A stretch of DNA of 64,000 nucleotides. Source: Paenibacillus algorifonticola. GTDB lineage: Bacteria; Bacillota; Bacilli; Paenibacillales; Paenibacillaceae. The position numbers were made by a program, and so were the translations under genes. Each line of letters opens with the position of its first letter. Position 1 is the first letter of the stretch. The stretch lies in assembly GCF_000971975.1 (NCBI RefSeq), contig NZ_KQ040779.1, forward strand, positions 1 through 64,000. Direction: 5' to 3'. The notes below the pieces were generated by a model. It did no database searches. It saw only the letters and a list, made by a program, of their open reading frames with translations, and was not told where the DNA came from. Positions 56,735 to 64,000 of the stretch are shown here, piece after piece.

Positions 56735-56887
56735 ATGCCGCAGTGGCTGTGCAATCAAATGATGCGTGCTTTCCATAAGAAAGATCGCAGGCAAATTAAG
56801 CTGCTTAATGAATGCTGGTATTTTTATCGCAGCAAACAAAGCACCAAAGATACGGACAACAACAACGAATTGACGATTCGCCATTGA
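56735..56887 (+). CDS. cmpA: Cortex morphogenetic protein CmpA (50 aa)
   Basis: The 50-residue sequence MPQWLCNQMMRAFHKKDRRQ followed by IKLLNECWYFYRSK matches the small CmpA protein, whose Bacillus subtilis form has the same MPxWLxxQMxxAF and QIKLLNxCWYFYR pattern. CmpA acts with the ClpXP protease to remove SpoIVA that has failed to assemble properly, thereby checking spore coat and cortex formation. AGGAGGG lies 9 nt before the ATG. The C-terminus is extended by about 13 hydrophilic residues relative to B. subtilis. A SprT-like gene is nearby, an arrangement known from Bacillus. Confidence 0.88.
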   Translation: MPQWLCNQMMRAFHKKDRRQIKLLNECWYFYRSKQSTKDTDNNNELTIRH

Positions 56888-56903
56888 GCGTCTTAGTACA
56901 GCA

Positions 56904-56955
56904 ATGAAGCCTCCGGCTCCCACTAATTGAAGTGGATGCCAGAGGCTTCTTCGTT
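56904..56955. terminator. Bidirectional terminator between cmpA and the nitroreductase gene
   Basis: GAAGCCTC.GGC..CCACT pairs with AGTGG..GCC.GAGGCTTC, followed by TTCGTTTATTATTTT on the plus strand. Confidence 0.8.
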
Positions 56956-56967
56956 TATTATTTTGAA

Positions 56968-57609
56968 TTACATTTTGTTGAAAAATGTAATGTCGTTGAT
57001 CGGCAGACGCGTGCTCGGATGTCCGGTTTGGGAAGCTTTGCCGATTGGCAGCAAAATGTTCAAAGCATAACGCTCTGGAATGTTCAGCAGCGCTCTTACT
57101 TTATCGCGATCATAGCCGCCCATAGGTACGGTGTCGTAGCCTTTTGCTTTTGCCACTTGCATAATTTGCATCGACACGAGGCCTGCATCAAATACAGTCA
57201 CTTCATGCAGACGTTCTTTCGGAATGGATGTGTACAGCTTTTGCGAGTTGGCAGCGAACGATTCGCTCATCTCTTTTGTCATAAGGCCAGCTTCCGCCAT
57301 TGAACCGTAAATTTTTTCGGCATTCTTATACATTTCCAGGTCGCCTAAAACAACGATAACAGCTGCTGCGTCCACAACCTGCTGCTGGTTGTTCGAGATT
57401 GGCAGCAGCTGCTGCTTAAGCGCCTCGTCTGTTACAACTAAAAAACGCCAAGGCTGCATGTTCGACGATGACGGCGCTTTTGCGGCAATTTCTAAAATTT
57501 CCGTAATTTCCGCTTCCGTCATTTTTGCTGTGTTGTCATAGTGGCGCACCGAGCGGCGATCGCTTAATACTTGATAAAAAGATTGGTCCAGCTGTGTTTG
57601 TACAGTCAT
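56968..57609 (-). CDS. Nitroreductase-family FMN oxidoreductase (213 aa)
   Basis: Contains the signature DRRSVRHYDNTAKM, then APSSSNMQPWRFLVV and GLVSMQIMQVAKAKGYDTVPMGGYDRDKVRALLNIPERYALNILLPIGKAS, all typical of nitroreductase-like FMN enzymes of about 200-220 residues. It reduces nitroaromatics or quinones using NAD(P)H. ATG at 57609 follows GGAGGG; the 12 residues upstream in frame are unlikely to be translated. An Rrf2-type regulator gene is directly upstream on the same strand, with an operator-like dyad in the intergenic region. Confidence 0.92.
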   Translation of the reverse strand: MTVQTQLDQSFYQVLSDRRSVRHYDNTAKMTEAEITEILEIAAKAPSSSNMQPWRFLVVTDEALKQQLLPISNNQQQVVDAAAVIVVLGDLEMYKNAEKIYGSMAEAGLMTKEMSESFAANSQKLYTSIPKERLHEVTVFDAGLVSMQIMQVAKAKGYDTVPMGGYDRDKVRALLNIPERYALNILLPIGKASQTGHPSTRLPINDITFFNKM

Positions 57610-57650
57610 GATAAATCCCTCCAAATATCGTTTATATAAATGCATTTGTT

Positions 57651-57672
57651 ACTGTGCATAATATAACACAGT
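57651..57672. promoter_or_regulatory. Dyad in the nitroreductase promoter region
   Basis: ACTGTG (57651) and CACAGT (57667) flank an AT-rich 10-bp centre, about 42 nt upstream of the nitroreductase start codon. It may be an operator for the adjacent Rrf2-type protein. Confidence 0.4.
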
Positions 57673-57754
57673 TAATTTCAAAAAAACATCTCCTACACAA
57701 GCAATAGTATAGTACTCCATCCACTCACTTGTCAATCGTATATTTCTAACTATT

Positions 57755-58219
57755 TTATAGTTGGTTATCTGTTGCTTTTTTGAGGTCGCAAACCCGTCTC
57801 GTCAGCTGATCAATTGTCCCTTTACCCAGCATAGCAAGCGCGCTATTTTTCACTCCCTCAGCAATTTCCCCAAATGCCTGGCGCATTTCCTGTCCAAATT
57901 CATGCTCTCCAGTCGTCTGCTCCAAGCCTTTGCATAAAGGCTCCCCTAGTTGCAGCGCTAAATACACATCTGCCAGCGTAATTGCGTCTGCCGAGCGGCT
58001 TAGCCTATAGCCCCCGTCCTTGCCTTCCTTCGTTTCCAAAAGCCCTTCACGGGCAAGCTCTGCCATCACACGCCGCAGCATCGTCGGCTCGACCTGAAGC
58101 CGTTTTGCAATTTCTGCGCTTGTGCATGGCTGATCCTTATGAGCCAGTACGACGAGCGCCTGAAGCGCTATGCCAAACCATTTATGATGGGGAAAAGTGC
58201 TGCATTTCTCGGCTTGCAT
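57755..58219 (-). CDS. Rrf2-family transcriptional regulator (154 aa)
   Basis: The winged helix-turn-helix is seen in CTSAEIAKRLQVEPTMLRRVMAELAREGLLETKEGKDGGYRLSRSADAITLADVYLAL. Four Cys occur (residues 6, 32 and two further on), but they do not form the CX5-7C pattern used for Fe-S clusters in IscR or NsrR, so it is probably a YwnA-type member, possibly redox-sensing through single Cys residues. It is upstream of the nitroreductase gene on the same strand. The dyad at 57651 could be its operator. The start is the ATG at 58219 (MQAEKCSTF). Confidence 0.88.
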   Translation of the reverse strand: MQAEKCSTFPHHKWFGIALQALVVLAHKDQPCTSAEIAKRLQVEPTMLRRVMAELAREGLLETKEGKDGGYRLSRSADAITLADVYLALQLGEPLCKGLEQTTGEHEFGQEMRQAFGEIAEGVKNSALAMLGKGTIDQLTRRVCDLKKATDNQL

Positions 58220-58285
58220 AGATACTCATCCTCTCCAAGTCCCCGTTCCTTAACAAGGCAACTCTTTGTATTCCCTGTTAAGTAT

Positions 58286-58316
58286 GACGGACTTGCCGGC
58301 AATCGGCAAGTCCGTC
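58286..58316. other. Perfect hairpin between Tex and the Rrf2-type gene
   Basis: GACGGACTTGCCG-GCAAT-CGGCAAGTCCGTC has a 13-bp stem. On either strand only a short T-tract follows (TTTAAAG on the plus strand), so it is a weak terminator candidate for tex or a stable mRNA 3' end. Confidence 0.5.
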
Positions 58317-58329
58317 TTTAAAGCTTTTA

Positions 58330-60582
58330 TTAACCTGGCTTGCGCATCGTGAAGCCAACGCGCCCTTTTTTCACATCTACAGTCAGTACCCAGACGGTAA
58401 CGGTGTCCCCTACAGATACAACGTCCATCGGATGCTTCACAAATTTATCGCTCAATTGGGAAATATGGACGAGCCCGTCATTTTTGAGCCCAATGTCGAT
58501 AAATGCCCCGAAATCGATGACGTTGCGCACCGTGCCCTGCAGCTCCATGCCCGCGGTCAAATCCTCCAGATTCAGCACCTCGGTATGGAAAATAGGAGCG
58601 GGCAGCTCCTCCCGTGGATCACGTCCAGGTCGCAGCAGGCTATCCGTAATATCGCGCAGCGTTGGAACGCCGACGCCCAGCTCGGGAGCGACAGCAGCCA
58701 CATCCAGCTCCGTCAGCTTCTGCTTAAGCTCTTCCGAGCCGAGCTGATTTAGCTTAACTCCTAAATGGGCAAAAAGCTTATCCACGACCGCATACGACTC
58801 GGTGTGGATTGGCGTTGCATCCAGCGGATTCGCCGCTTCAGGAATGCGCAGGAAGCCGATACACTGCTCGTAAGCTTTTGCGCCAAGGCGTGGTACCTTT
58901 TGCAGCTGCGCACGCTTCACGAAACGGCCATTTTCCTCGCGGTATTTGACGATGTTGCGGGCCGTCGTAGCATTAATGCCCGCAACATAGGACAGCAGCG
59001 ACGCAGAAGCCGTATTAACGTCTACGCCGACATGGTTAACCGCCGACTCCACGACAGCGCCCAAGCTTTCATCCAGACGCTTCTGGCTGACGTCATGCTG
59101 GTATTGGCCGACGCCGATTGCCTTTGGCTCAATCTTGACAAGCTCAGCCAGCGGGTCCTGCAGCCTGCGTGCAATGGACACGGCGCTGCGCTCAGCAACG
59201 TCAAGAGACGGGAATTCCTCAGCAGCAAGCTTGGAAGCCGAATAGACGCTCGCCCCTGCCTCGCTGACAATAATATATTTCAGCTCAAGACCAGGCGCAG
59301 CTTGGCGGGCTTTGATAAGGTTCGCAATAAACTGCTCCGTTTCCCTTGAAGCTGTCCCATTGCCAATGACAATCAGCTCGACTTTATATTTATCAATCAG
59401 GCCGTTAATTAAACGCTCAGCTTCCACTACTTTATGATGAGGCGCAGTTGGGTAGGATACGGCTACTTCCAGCAGCTTGCCTGTATCGTCTATGACCGCC
59501 AGCTTGCAGCCTGTACGGAACGCGGGATCGACGCCAAGCACGACGTTCCCGCGAACGGGCGGCTGAAGCAGCAGATTGCGAAGATTTTCTGAAAAAATCG
59601 AAATCGCATGCTCCTCCGCTTTATCCGTCAGCTCACCGCGGACCTCGCGCTCAATGGACGGCGCTATCAAGCGTTTATACGAATCCTCAATGACGGCAAC
59701 GAGCACGCTCCGTACCGCTTCAGCTGTATGATTCCGCAAAATTTTACGGCCAACATGCTCATGAATCCGCTCAGTGGACAACTCGAACGCCACCTTCAGC
59801 ACATCCTCGCGCTCGCCGCGATTAATCGCCAGCACGCGATGAGGAGGCAGCTTTCGCAGCGGTTCATTGTAGCTGTAGTACATTTCGTATACAGACTCCG
59901 CTTTCGCATCACGCGCTTCGGTACGGATAAGCGAATGATCAAACGTATGCTTTCGCACCCAGGAGCGAATCGACGCATCATCTGCTATATTTTCAGCCAA
60001 AATATCCATGGCTCCCTGCAGCGCTTCCTGAGCGCCGGGGACACCCTTGGCCTCATCTACATATTTAGCAGCCTCGGCGAGAGGCTCGCCTTGGCGCGGC
60101 TGCGACCAAAGCCATTGTGCAAGCGGCTCTAATCCCCGCTCCTTCGCCACGCTCGCCCGCGTCTTGCGTTTCTGGCGGTATGGCCGGTATAAATCCTCAA
60201 TTTCCTGCAGCTTAACGGCCGCGTTGATGGCTGAGCTCAATTCCTCGGTCAGCTTGCCCTGCTCGTCGATGAGCCGAATGACCTCGCGCTTGCGCTCTTC
60301 TAAATTACGCAAATATTGCAGTTTTTCCTCAATCGCTCTAAGCTCTGTTTCATCCAGCTCGCCCGTCATTTCCTTGCGGTATCTGGAGATAAAAGGTATT
60401 GTATTGCCTTCATCCAGCAAGACGACAGCCGCTTTAACTTTAGTAACCGGGATAGCTAGCTGGGCGGCTACGCCTTTAATAATCCGTTCATTTTCCGCAG
60501 CTATTTGCTCCGCCGTCCGTTCCACCTTGCCAGATTGTCCATCGAGCGCTTCACTCGTTATATTCGTCGTCGTATTTGCCAA
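58330..60582 (-). CDS. tex: Tex, S1-domain RNA-binding protein (750 aa)
   Basis: The complete Tex architecture: N-terminal helical region (LDEGNTIPFISRYRKEMTGELDETELRAIEEKLQYLRNLEERK), YqgF-like RNase H fold (NVVLGVDPAFRTGCKLAVIDDTGKLLEVA), helix-hairpin-helix motifs (VNTASASLLSYVAGINATTARNIVKYREENG) and a C-terminal S1 domain (LTAGMELQGTVRNVIDFGAFIDIGLKNDGLVHISQLSDKFV). Tex associates with RNA polymerase and ribosomes and affects transcript processing. The gene starts at TTG after AAGGACGG. The length of 750 is close to the family's usual 720-780. Confidence 0.93.
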   Translation of the reverse strand: MANTTTNITSEALDGQSGKVERTAEQIAAENERIIKGVAAQLAIPVTKVKAAVVLLDEGNTIPFISRYRKEMTGELDETELRAIEEKLQYLRNLEERKREVIRLIDEQGKLTEELSSAINAAVKLQEIEDLYRPYRQKRKTRASVAKERGLEPLAQWLWSQPRQGEPLAEAAKYVDEAKGVPGAQEALQGAMDILAENIADDASIRSWVRKHTFDHSLIRTEARDAKAESVYEMYYSYNEPLRKLPPHRVLAINRGEREDVLKVAFELSTERIHEHVGRKILRNHTAEAVRSVLVAVIEDSYKRLIAPSIEREVRGELTDKAEEHAISIFSENLRNLLLQPPVRGNVVLGVDPAFRTGCKLAVIDDTGKLLEVAVSYPTAPHHKVVEAERLINGLIDKYKVELIVIGNGTASRETEQFIANLIKARQAAPGLELKYIIVSEAGASVYSASKLAAEEFPSLDVAERSAVSIARRLQDPLAELVKIEPKAIGVGQYQHDVSQKRLDESLGAVVESAVNHVGVDVNTASASLLSYVAGINATTARNIVKYREENGRFVKRAQLQKVPRLGAKAYEQCIGFLRIPEAANPLDATPIHTESYAVVDKLFAHLGVKLNQLGSEELKQKLTELDVAAVAPELGVGVPTLRDITDSLLRPGRDPREELPAPIFHTEVLNLEDLTAGMELQGTVRNVIDFGAFIDIGLKNDGLVHISQLSDKFVKHPMDVVSVGDTVTVWVLTVDVKKGRVGFTMRKPG

Positions 60583-60730
60583 GCGGTACGCACCGTCCTT
60601 TTTGCATTTTCATAGCCTGCTTGTTTTGCCGCAGGTGGGCTTCTCCCTATTTTACCATTATGTTGGGGACGTGTTCAAAATCATTGGACCGTATATGTAG
60701 ATTAAACTTGCACAGCTTCCTTATACAGCA

Positions 60731-60778
60731 CAAAAACCGCCAGCCGCAAGCGGCAAATGCCATGCTGGCTGACGGTTA
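60731..60778 (-). terminator. Terminator after the glyoxalase-II-like gene
   Basis: On the minus strand AACCGTCAGCC and GGCTGGCGGTT form a stem with one mismatch around a long loop, followed by TTTTG. Confidence 0.65.
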
Positions 60779-60810
60779 TATTACAGTTCTCATTATTTTT
60801 GGATAAGCGA

Positions 60811-61455
60811 TTATCGCGTAAACGGATTATTCGCCTTCTCAAAGCCAATCGTTGTCCGCGGACCATGCCCCGGATATACTTTGACCTCATCAGGCAGCTT
60901 GTAAAGCTTGCCCTGAATGGAAGCGTATAAATCCCGCTCGCGACTGCCCGGCAAATCCGTACGTCCAACCGAAAGCCTAAACAGCACATCGCCGGAAAAA
61001 AGATCGTTGCCGCGCAGGAAGCTCACGCTGCCTGGGGAATGCCCAGGCGTATGCATAACGCGAAATTTCTCGCCCAGCAGCTCCAGCGTCATGCCTTCAT
61101 CCAGCGCGTATTCCGCTGGATCGGTCGTCAGCGGCGGCGTTACATCCTGCCAGCGCATGGAACCATTTTTCCCAGCATCGGTCAGCCAGTCGGCCTCCAA
61201 ATCGTGAATATAAACCGGACAGCCTGCCGCTTTGCGAACCTCGTCCACACCGCCCATATGATCGAAATGCGCATGCGTCAGCAAAATCGCCTCAATATGC
61301 GTATCGGCAATCCGCTTCAGCAGCCCTTTCGGATTCATGCCCGGGTCAATGATGAGGCCCCGTTCCTTGCCTGTTTCCTCATCCTTTACCGTGAGCAGGT
61401 AACAATTCGTCTGGAGAGGCCCCAACGCAAATGACTCAACTCGCATTTCACTCAT
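60811..61455 (-). CDS. MBL-fold hydrolase, glyoxalase II-like (YqgX type, 214 aa)
   Basis: The pattern GPLQTNCYLL near the start, LTHAHFDHMGG (zinc ligands), TPGHSPGSVSF, FSGDVLFRLSVGRTDLPG and the final PGHGPRTTIGFEKANNPF match the small YqgX/GloB-like hydrolases of Bacillales. It is cytoplasmic and probably hydrolyses a thioester such as an S-acyl bacillithiol or glutathione analogue. AGGAG precedes the ATG. It is more similar in type to this family than the MBL-fold protein at 3826-4548. Confidence 0.9.
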   Translation of the reverse strand: MSEMRVESFALGPLQTNCYLLTVKDEETGKERGLIIDPGMNPKGLLKRIADTHIEAILLTHAHFDHMGGVDEVRKAAGCPVYIHDLEADWLTDAGKNGSMRWQDVTPPLTTDPAEYALDEGMTLELLGEKFRVMHTPGHSPGSVSFLRGNDLFSGDVLFRLSVGRTDLPGSRERDLYASIQGKLYKLPDEVKVYPGHGPRTTIGFEKANNPFTR

Positions 61456-61478
61456 GATTAGTGCTCCTATTCTTCTGT

Positions 61479-62045
61479 TTAGAACGACTCCAGCAGGTCG
61501 CGCAGCTCTTTCACAATAACCGACTGATAGCCTGTGCCTTCGCCGTAACGGCGGCCCATTTCCTGGCGGACAAGTCCAAGCTTCTCTTGATAATCCGCTG
61601 CCTCGCGGTCTGGATTTTCCAGCTTGAACGCTGTCATCGCTTCTTGAACATGCTTAGGACGCGGTCCCCATTGTCCAAGCACATGGCCGCCTGTATCTGC
61701 AATAATAACGATCGGCACCGCACGGCCGCCCATCGTCAAAAACTGCTCCATCGTATCGAGATGTTCCTCCATAATGAGCACCTCGGTTGGAACGCCGCTA
61801 TTTTCAAGCGCACGGAATACAACTGGAATATTGCGAATGACATCGCCGCACCATTCCGCCATCAAAATCAAGACGCGCAAATCGTCGCGGTTGTTCAGCG
61901 ATTCGAAATATTCACGATCACTTTCGTCTGTCCAAGCAAACTGGTTGTACCAGTCTTGAAAAGCCTCTTTATTTTTTTCCATGCCGTCGATGAATTGTTG
62001 CGGGCTGATGCCTTTGTTCAATTTCTCTGCTACGCTTTTGCTCAT
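61479..62045 (-). CDS. Thioredoxin-fold protein with single active-site Cys (188 aa)
   Basis: Contains a thioredoxin-like core with LRVLILMAEWCGDVIRNIPVVFRALENSGVP and the cis-Pro region GGRAVPIVIIADTGG. The active site is WCGDV instead of WCxxC, so only one Cys remains, as in thioredoxin_9-type members. This suggests a role other than disulfide exchange, for example monothiol chemistry. ATG at 62045 is preferred over the ATG two codons earlier because GAGGG is then correctly spaced. It is 23 nt upstream of the glyoxalase-II-like gene on the same strand and may be cotranscribed. Confidence 0.85.
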   Translation of the reverse strand: MSKSVAEKLNKGISPQQFIDGMEKNKEAFQDWYNQFAWTDESDREYFESLNNRDDLRVLILMAEWCGDVIRNIPVVFRALENSGVPTEVLIMEEHLDTMEQFLTMGGRAVPIVIIADTGGHVLGQWGPRPKHVQEAMTAFKLENPDREAADYQEKLGLVRQEMGRRYGEGTGYQSVIVKELRDLLESF

Positions 62046-62104
62046 AATCATTTACCCTCTTTCTCCTGTTATATGTATCGTAAGATCATGCGGGCCAGAC
62101 TGCA

Positions 62105-62713
62105 TTACGCCGATTTTTTACGTGATTTTCTAAATTTATAAAGCGAATAAATAATGATTAACAATACGGCAAGAATAATAGCTGGAAGCACATAATCCTT
62201 CGCTTGCTCATGAATATTTTCCCAATTTTCGCCAAGCGAGCGGCCCAAATGGACGAATAAAAGCGCCCATGGCAGGGAAGCTGCTGCGGTGAGTGCAGTA
62301 AACAGCCAAAAATTCATTTTCGCCATGCCCGCGGGAATCGAGATGACCTGACGCATGACGGGCACAAAACGGGCTGTAAACACAATGCCGGAGCCATATT
62401 TTTTGAACCATTCTTCGGCAAGATCGACATGCTTCTTTTTAATTTTAATATATTTGCCGTATTTCTCCACCAGGGGACGTCCCCCAAATCTTCCAAATGC
62501 ATACAAAATCCAATTTTGTCCAACCGCGCCAAGCGTCCCAAAAAAGACGGCGCCTGCGTAGGAAATTTCGCCTTTGTACACCAAGTAGCCGCCAAAACCG
62601 AGCACGATCTCGCTTGGAATGACCTCCATCAGCAAACCGATCAAAATGCCAAAGTAGCCAAGGCTTTCAATCCATAAGAGCAGTGTATGCAAAATCTCCG
62701 AAATCCTATCCAT
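62105..62713 (-). CDS. DedA-family membrane protein (202 aa)
   Basis: Four or five membrane segments with the DedA signature: YFGILIGLLMEVIPSEIVLGFGGYLV, later FGRFGGRPLVEKYGKYIKIKKKHVDLAEEWFKKYGSGIVFTARFVPVMRQVISIPAGMAKM and the closing WALLFVHLGRSLGENW. The conserved acidic and Arg residues (E in MEVIPSE, R in RFVPVMRQ) are present. DedA proteins recycle undecaprenyl phosphate or affect lipid flipping. ATG at 62713 follows AGAGG. Confidence 0.92.
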   Translation of the reverse strand: MDRISEILHTLLLWIESLGYFGILIGLLMEVIPSEIVLGFGGYLVYKGEISYAGAVFFGTLGAVGQNWILYAFGRFGGRPLVEKYGKYIKIKKKHVDLAEEWFKKYGSGIVFTARFVPVMRQVISIPAGMAKMNFWLFTALTAAASLPWALLFVHLGRSLGENWENIHEQAKDYVLPAIILAVLLIIIYSLYKFRKSRKKSA

Positions 62714-62860
62714 CACGCTTGCCTCTCACATCCTCTCTAAACTACTGCTTCGTTTGTTATTCTACCACACGGAAGGAAGGCTCATCCAGTCGAAAGCGTG
62801 CAGGTGACGTTCATACGGGCGGAAGCATACATATAGAGGAAAGAGAGGAGCCGGTCTGCC

Positions 62861-63172
62861 ATGAAGCCTACTGCCCAGAAGCATGACTCAAGCCTGCCTA
62901 CCGCGCGAAAAATACGGCGTGCCTGCAGCAATGAGCTTTACCGTACTGCCAAGCGTTTGAAGCTGTGGGTGTCCAAAGAAAAGCTTGAGCAGGCAGAAAA
63001 TTTGTATTTTAAAAAGGTGGCTGTCAATTTGCTGTGGATTCACGAGCATAAAAGCAATCGCAAGCTGCTCGCGGATTGGTGGGATGAGAACGTCTCAGCT
63101 GAAATCGCCGAGCTATGGGAGACGGATCAAGCAAAGCTAAACGAAGCCTTTCGCGAATCGTTTGGCGGGTAA
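62861..63172 (+). CDS. Uncharacterised basic protein (103 aa)
   Basis: Hydrophilic and basic in the first half (MKPTAQKHDSSLPTARKIRRACSNELYRTAKRLKLW), with an aromatic-rich helical second half (YFKKVAVNLLWIHEHKSNRKLLADWWDENVSAEIAELWE). GAGGAG precedes the ATG. No domain is recognised and there is no membrane segment. It may be a lineage-specific Paenibacillus protein. It shares a terminator with the convergent sspH-like gene. Confidence 0.65.
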   Translation: MKPTAQKHDSSLPTARKIRRACSNELYRTAKRLKLWVSKEKLEQAENLYFKKVAVNLLWIHEHKSNRKLLADWWDENVSAEIAELWETDQAKLNEAFRESFGG

Positions 63173-63270
63173 GGAACCTTCGTGCGGTTACGACTAGACT
63201 TCAACGACTCGCCCGATCAATATTTTGCCGTTTTTTTGAAGCTTCTTCAGACAGGTTCGGGCATATGAAA

Positions 63271-63326
63271 AGAAGCAGGGTATTTTCTACAGGCCATCAG
63301 CCTTTGAAAGTACCCTGCTTTTCACG
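63271..63326. terminator. Bidirectional terminator
   Basis: AAGCAGGGTA (63273) pairs with TACCCTGCTT (63310) around an extended loop, with T-tracts on both sides (TTTTC on plus, TTCTTTTC on minus). It serves the 62861 gene and the sspH-like gene. Confidence 0.7.
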
Positions 63327-63359
63327 CATATGTTAAGGACGTGCCTCTTAAAGCGGCGT

Positions 63360-63539
63360 TTACTCTTCTCGCAGCCGCTCCACCGATACGGTCTCCGTAT
63401 TTAATGGATTGGAGCCAACCTGTACAGTCGCCATGCTATTGGCTATATCCACATGCTCAATCCAAACGGATTTGCCATCGAGCTGTACTCCAATGATTTG
63501 CGATGAATCGTAAATTTGCTTGGCGCGCGAAGCGTCCAT
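63360..63539 (-). CDS. sspH: Small acid-soluble spore protein, H type (59 aa)
   Basis: A 59-residue protein starting MDASRAKQIYDSSQIIGVQL, with YDSSQIIGVQLDGKSVWIEHV then LNTETVSVERLREE at the end. The order RAK-xI-x(D/E)SxxxxxVxxxGxxxxIxHV and the C-terminal VxxLxEE match SspH-type minor SASPs. These are made in the forespore under sigma-G and bind or coat spore components. AAGGAGGGAATGGA lies before the ATG; the frame is open upstream without a ribosome site. Confidence 0.85.
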   Translation of the reverse strand: MDASRAKQIYDSSQIIGVQLDGKSVWIEHVDIANSMATVQVGSNPLNTETVSVERLREE

Positions 63540-63573
63540 TCCATTCCCTCCTTTTGCTAAGCATCGTTTTAAA

Positions 63574-63774
63574 CTAGCGTCCCTCTTCTTCCATCGTATC
63601 CGTCGTCGATTCATCAATCAGGCCATTATGAGGCGTTACATTGCCTCCTCCAAGCCCTTCGTTCACCATACGGTCAATATCCATAAAATAATCGGAGCGC
63701 CCTTCGTGCTGGGCATCCGCTCCTGTTTCCGCAGTCAGACTTTCACCTGCTGGCAGTTCATTTCCGTCTGTCAT
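63574..63774 (-). CDS. Small acidic hypothetical protein (66 aa)
   Basis: MTDGNELPAGESLTAETGADAQHEGRSDYFMDIDRMVNEGLGGGNVTPHNGL..., acidic and low in hydrophobic residues, with GGAGGGAAGG before the ATG. It has no signal peptide and no recognised domain. It lies 34 nt upstream of the sspH-type gene on the same strand and could be part of the sporulation set. It resembles a disordered small protein. Confidence 0.6.
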   Translation of the reverse strand: MTDGNELPAGESLTAETGADAQHEGRSDYFMDIDRMVNEGLGGGNVTPHNGLIDESTTDTMEEEGR

Positions 63775-63869
63775 TTCCTTCCCTCCTTCCTCTAATCAGC
63801 TTCTAGCCTACTTGCAAAATATGCCCGAACGGGCGCCTGTTCATGCATTCCTGCTATCCTAATCCGCGA

Positions 63870-64000
63870 TTATAATAACGGAGACAGCAGATGCGCAGCA
63901 GCTTCGGCCATTTTCTGCATGACTGGCCGTTTTGCAAAGTGGGCCAAGCTCAGCTCCTCGCTATCCCGCTCATCTTGCCGAAAATCCTTCGCCAACTGCG
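63870..64000 (-). CDS. 3' end of a probable cardiolipin synthase gene (partial)
   Basis: The minus strand encodes QLAKDFRQDERDSEELSLAH followed by FAKRPVMQKMAEAAAHLLSPLL before TAA at 63870-63872. The RxxxQKxxEAxxxLLSPLL ending is typical of the C-terminus of phospholipase D-type cardiolipin synthases of Bacillales. The rest lies outside the window, so the catalytic HKD motifs cannot be checked. Confidence 0.65.
   Translation of the reverse strand, partial: QLAKDFRQDERDSEELSLAHFAKRPVMQKMAEAAAHLLSPLL

Noticed and set aside
58432..60132. Long plus-strand frames opposite tex
   Set aside because: They are shadows of the tex coding frame caused by its codon usage.
1..64000. CRISPR array
   Set aside because: No regularly spaced direct repeats with variable spacers were seen and there are no cas genes.

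Overview
The window looks like a chromosomal segment of a spore-forming, Gram-positive Bacillales bacterium close to Paenibacillus. Evidence: strong AGGAGG-type ribosome binding sites and frequent TTG/GTG starts, spore genes (a CmpA-type cortex morphogenetic protein at 56735-56887 and an SspH-type small acid-soluble spore protein at 63360-63539), an S-layer-homology protein, LplA/LplB/LplC-type sugar transport with YesN-like AraC regulators, and a pectinolytic enzyme. No rRNA, CRISPR array, transposase or integrase was seen.

Layout. 1-3.2 kb: a markedly AT-rich island with a short LuxR-type regulator and a tiny membrane protein (minus), facing a 67-codon aureocin-like leaderless bacteriocin candidate and a two-gene ABC transporter (plus). 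3.2-4.7 kb: a TetR-type regulator and a metallo-beta-lactamase-fold hydrolase, expressed from a promoter buried in a perfect double operator. 4.7-18.9 kb: a carbohydrate locus on the minus strand (GH42 beta-galactosidase, two permeases, a binding lipoprotein, two Gfo/Idh/MocA oxidoreductases, a sugar isomerase/epimerase, an AraC regulator and a GDSL esterase) with a divergent membrane-bound AraC regulator preceded by a palindromic cre site. The two permease genes are separated by about 0.7 kb holding two copies of a fold-back element; a third copy lies at 55.9 kb.

19-21.7 kb: a glutathione peroxidase, an AIM24-family protein, an ECF sigma factor and an unknown protein. 22.2-34.9 kb: a full Ter stress system: TelA, XpaC-like, a tightly coupled enzyme set (ATP-grasp, HAD, StiP-like, phosphoribosyltransferase, CitE-like aldolase), TerC, four TerD-family genes (one a double-domain fusion) and a vWA protein. 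An ECF-type promoter lies ahead of the terD genes. The proposal from earlier comparative genomics is that such enzymes make a nucleoside-like metabolite alongside the metal-binding TerD/TerC membrane complex.

35-46.3 kb: a heterodimeric ABC exporter, an amidase, hflK-hflC, an AI-2E-family transporter gene broken by one in-frame stop, a frameshifted AraC remnant, a secreted PL9-type pectate lyase and smaller genes. 46.5-55.3 kb: a YkuK-like gene, two tRNA clusters (6 and 5 genes; the first contains atypical tRNAs), a GH42 tail remnant, an SLH protein, a DUF4127 protein, and an AraC regulator divergent from an Atu4866-domain protein and an SDR dehydrogenase. 55.3-64 kb: SprT-like, CmpA, nitroreductase plus Rrf2 regulator, Tex, a glyoxalase-II-like hydrolase, a thioredoxin-fold protein, a DedA protein, SspH, and the 3' end of a probable cardiolipin synthase gene running off the window.

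The signals that most deserve follow-up are the structured fold-back repeat family (three copies with compensatory stem changes), the AT-rich bacteriocin island, and the atypical tRNAs. All assignments come from reading the sequence; no database search was run.
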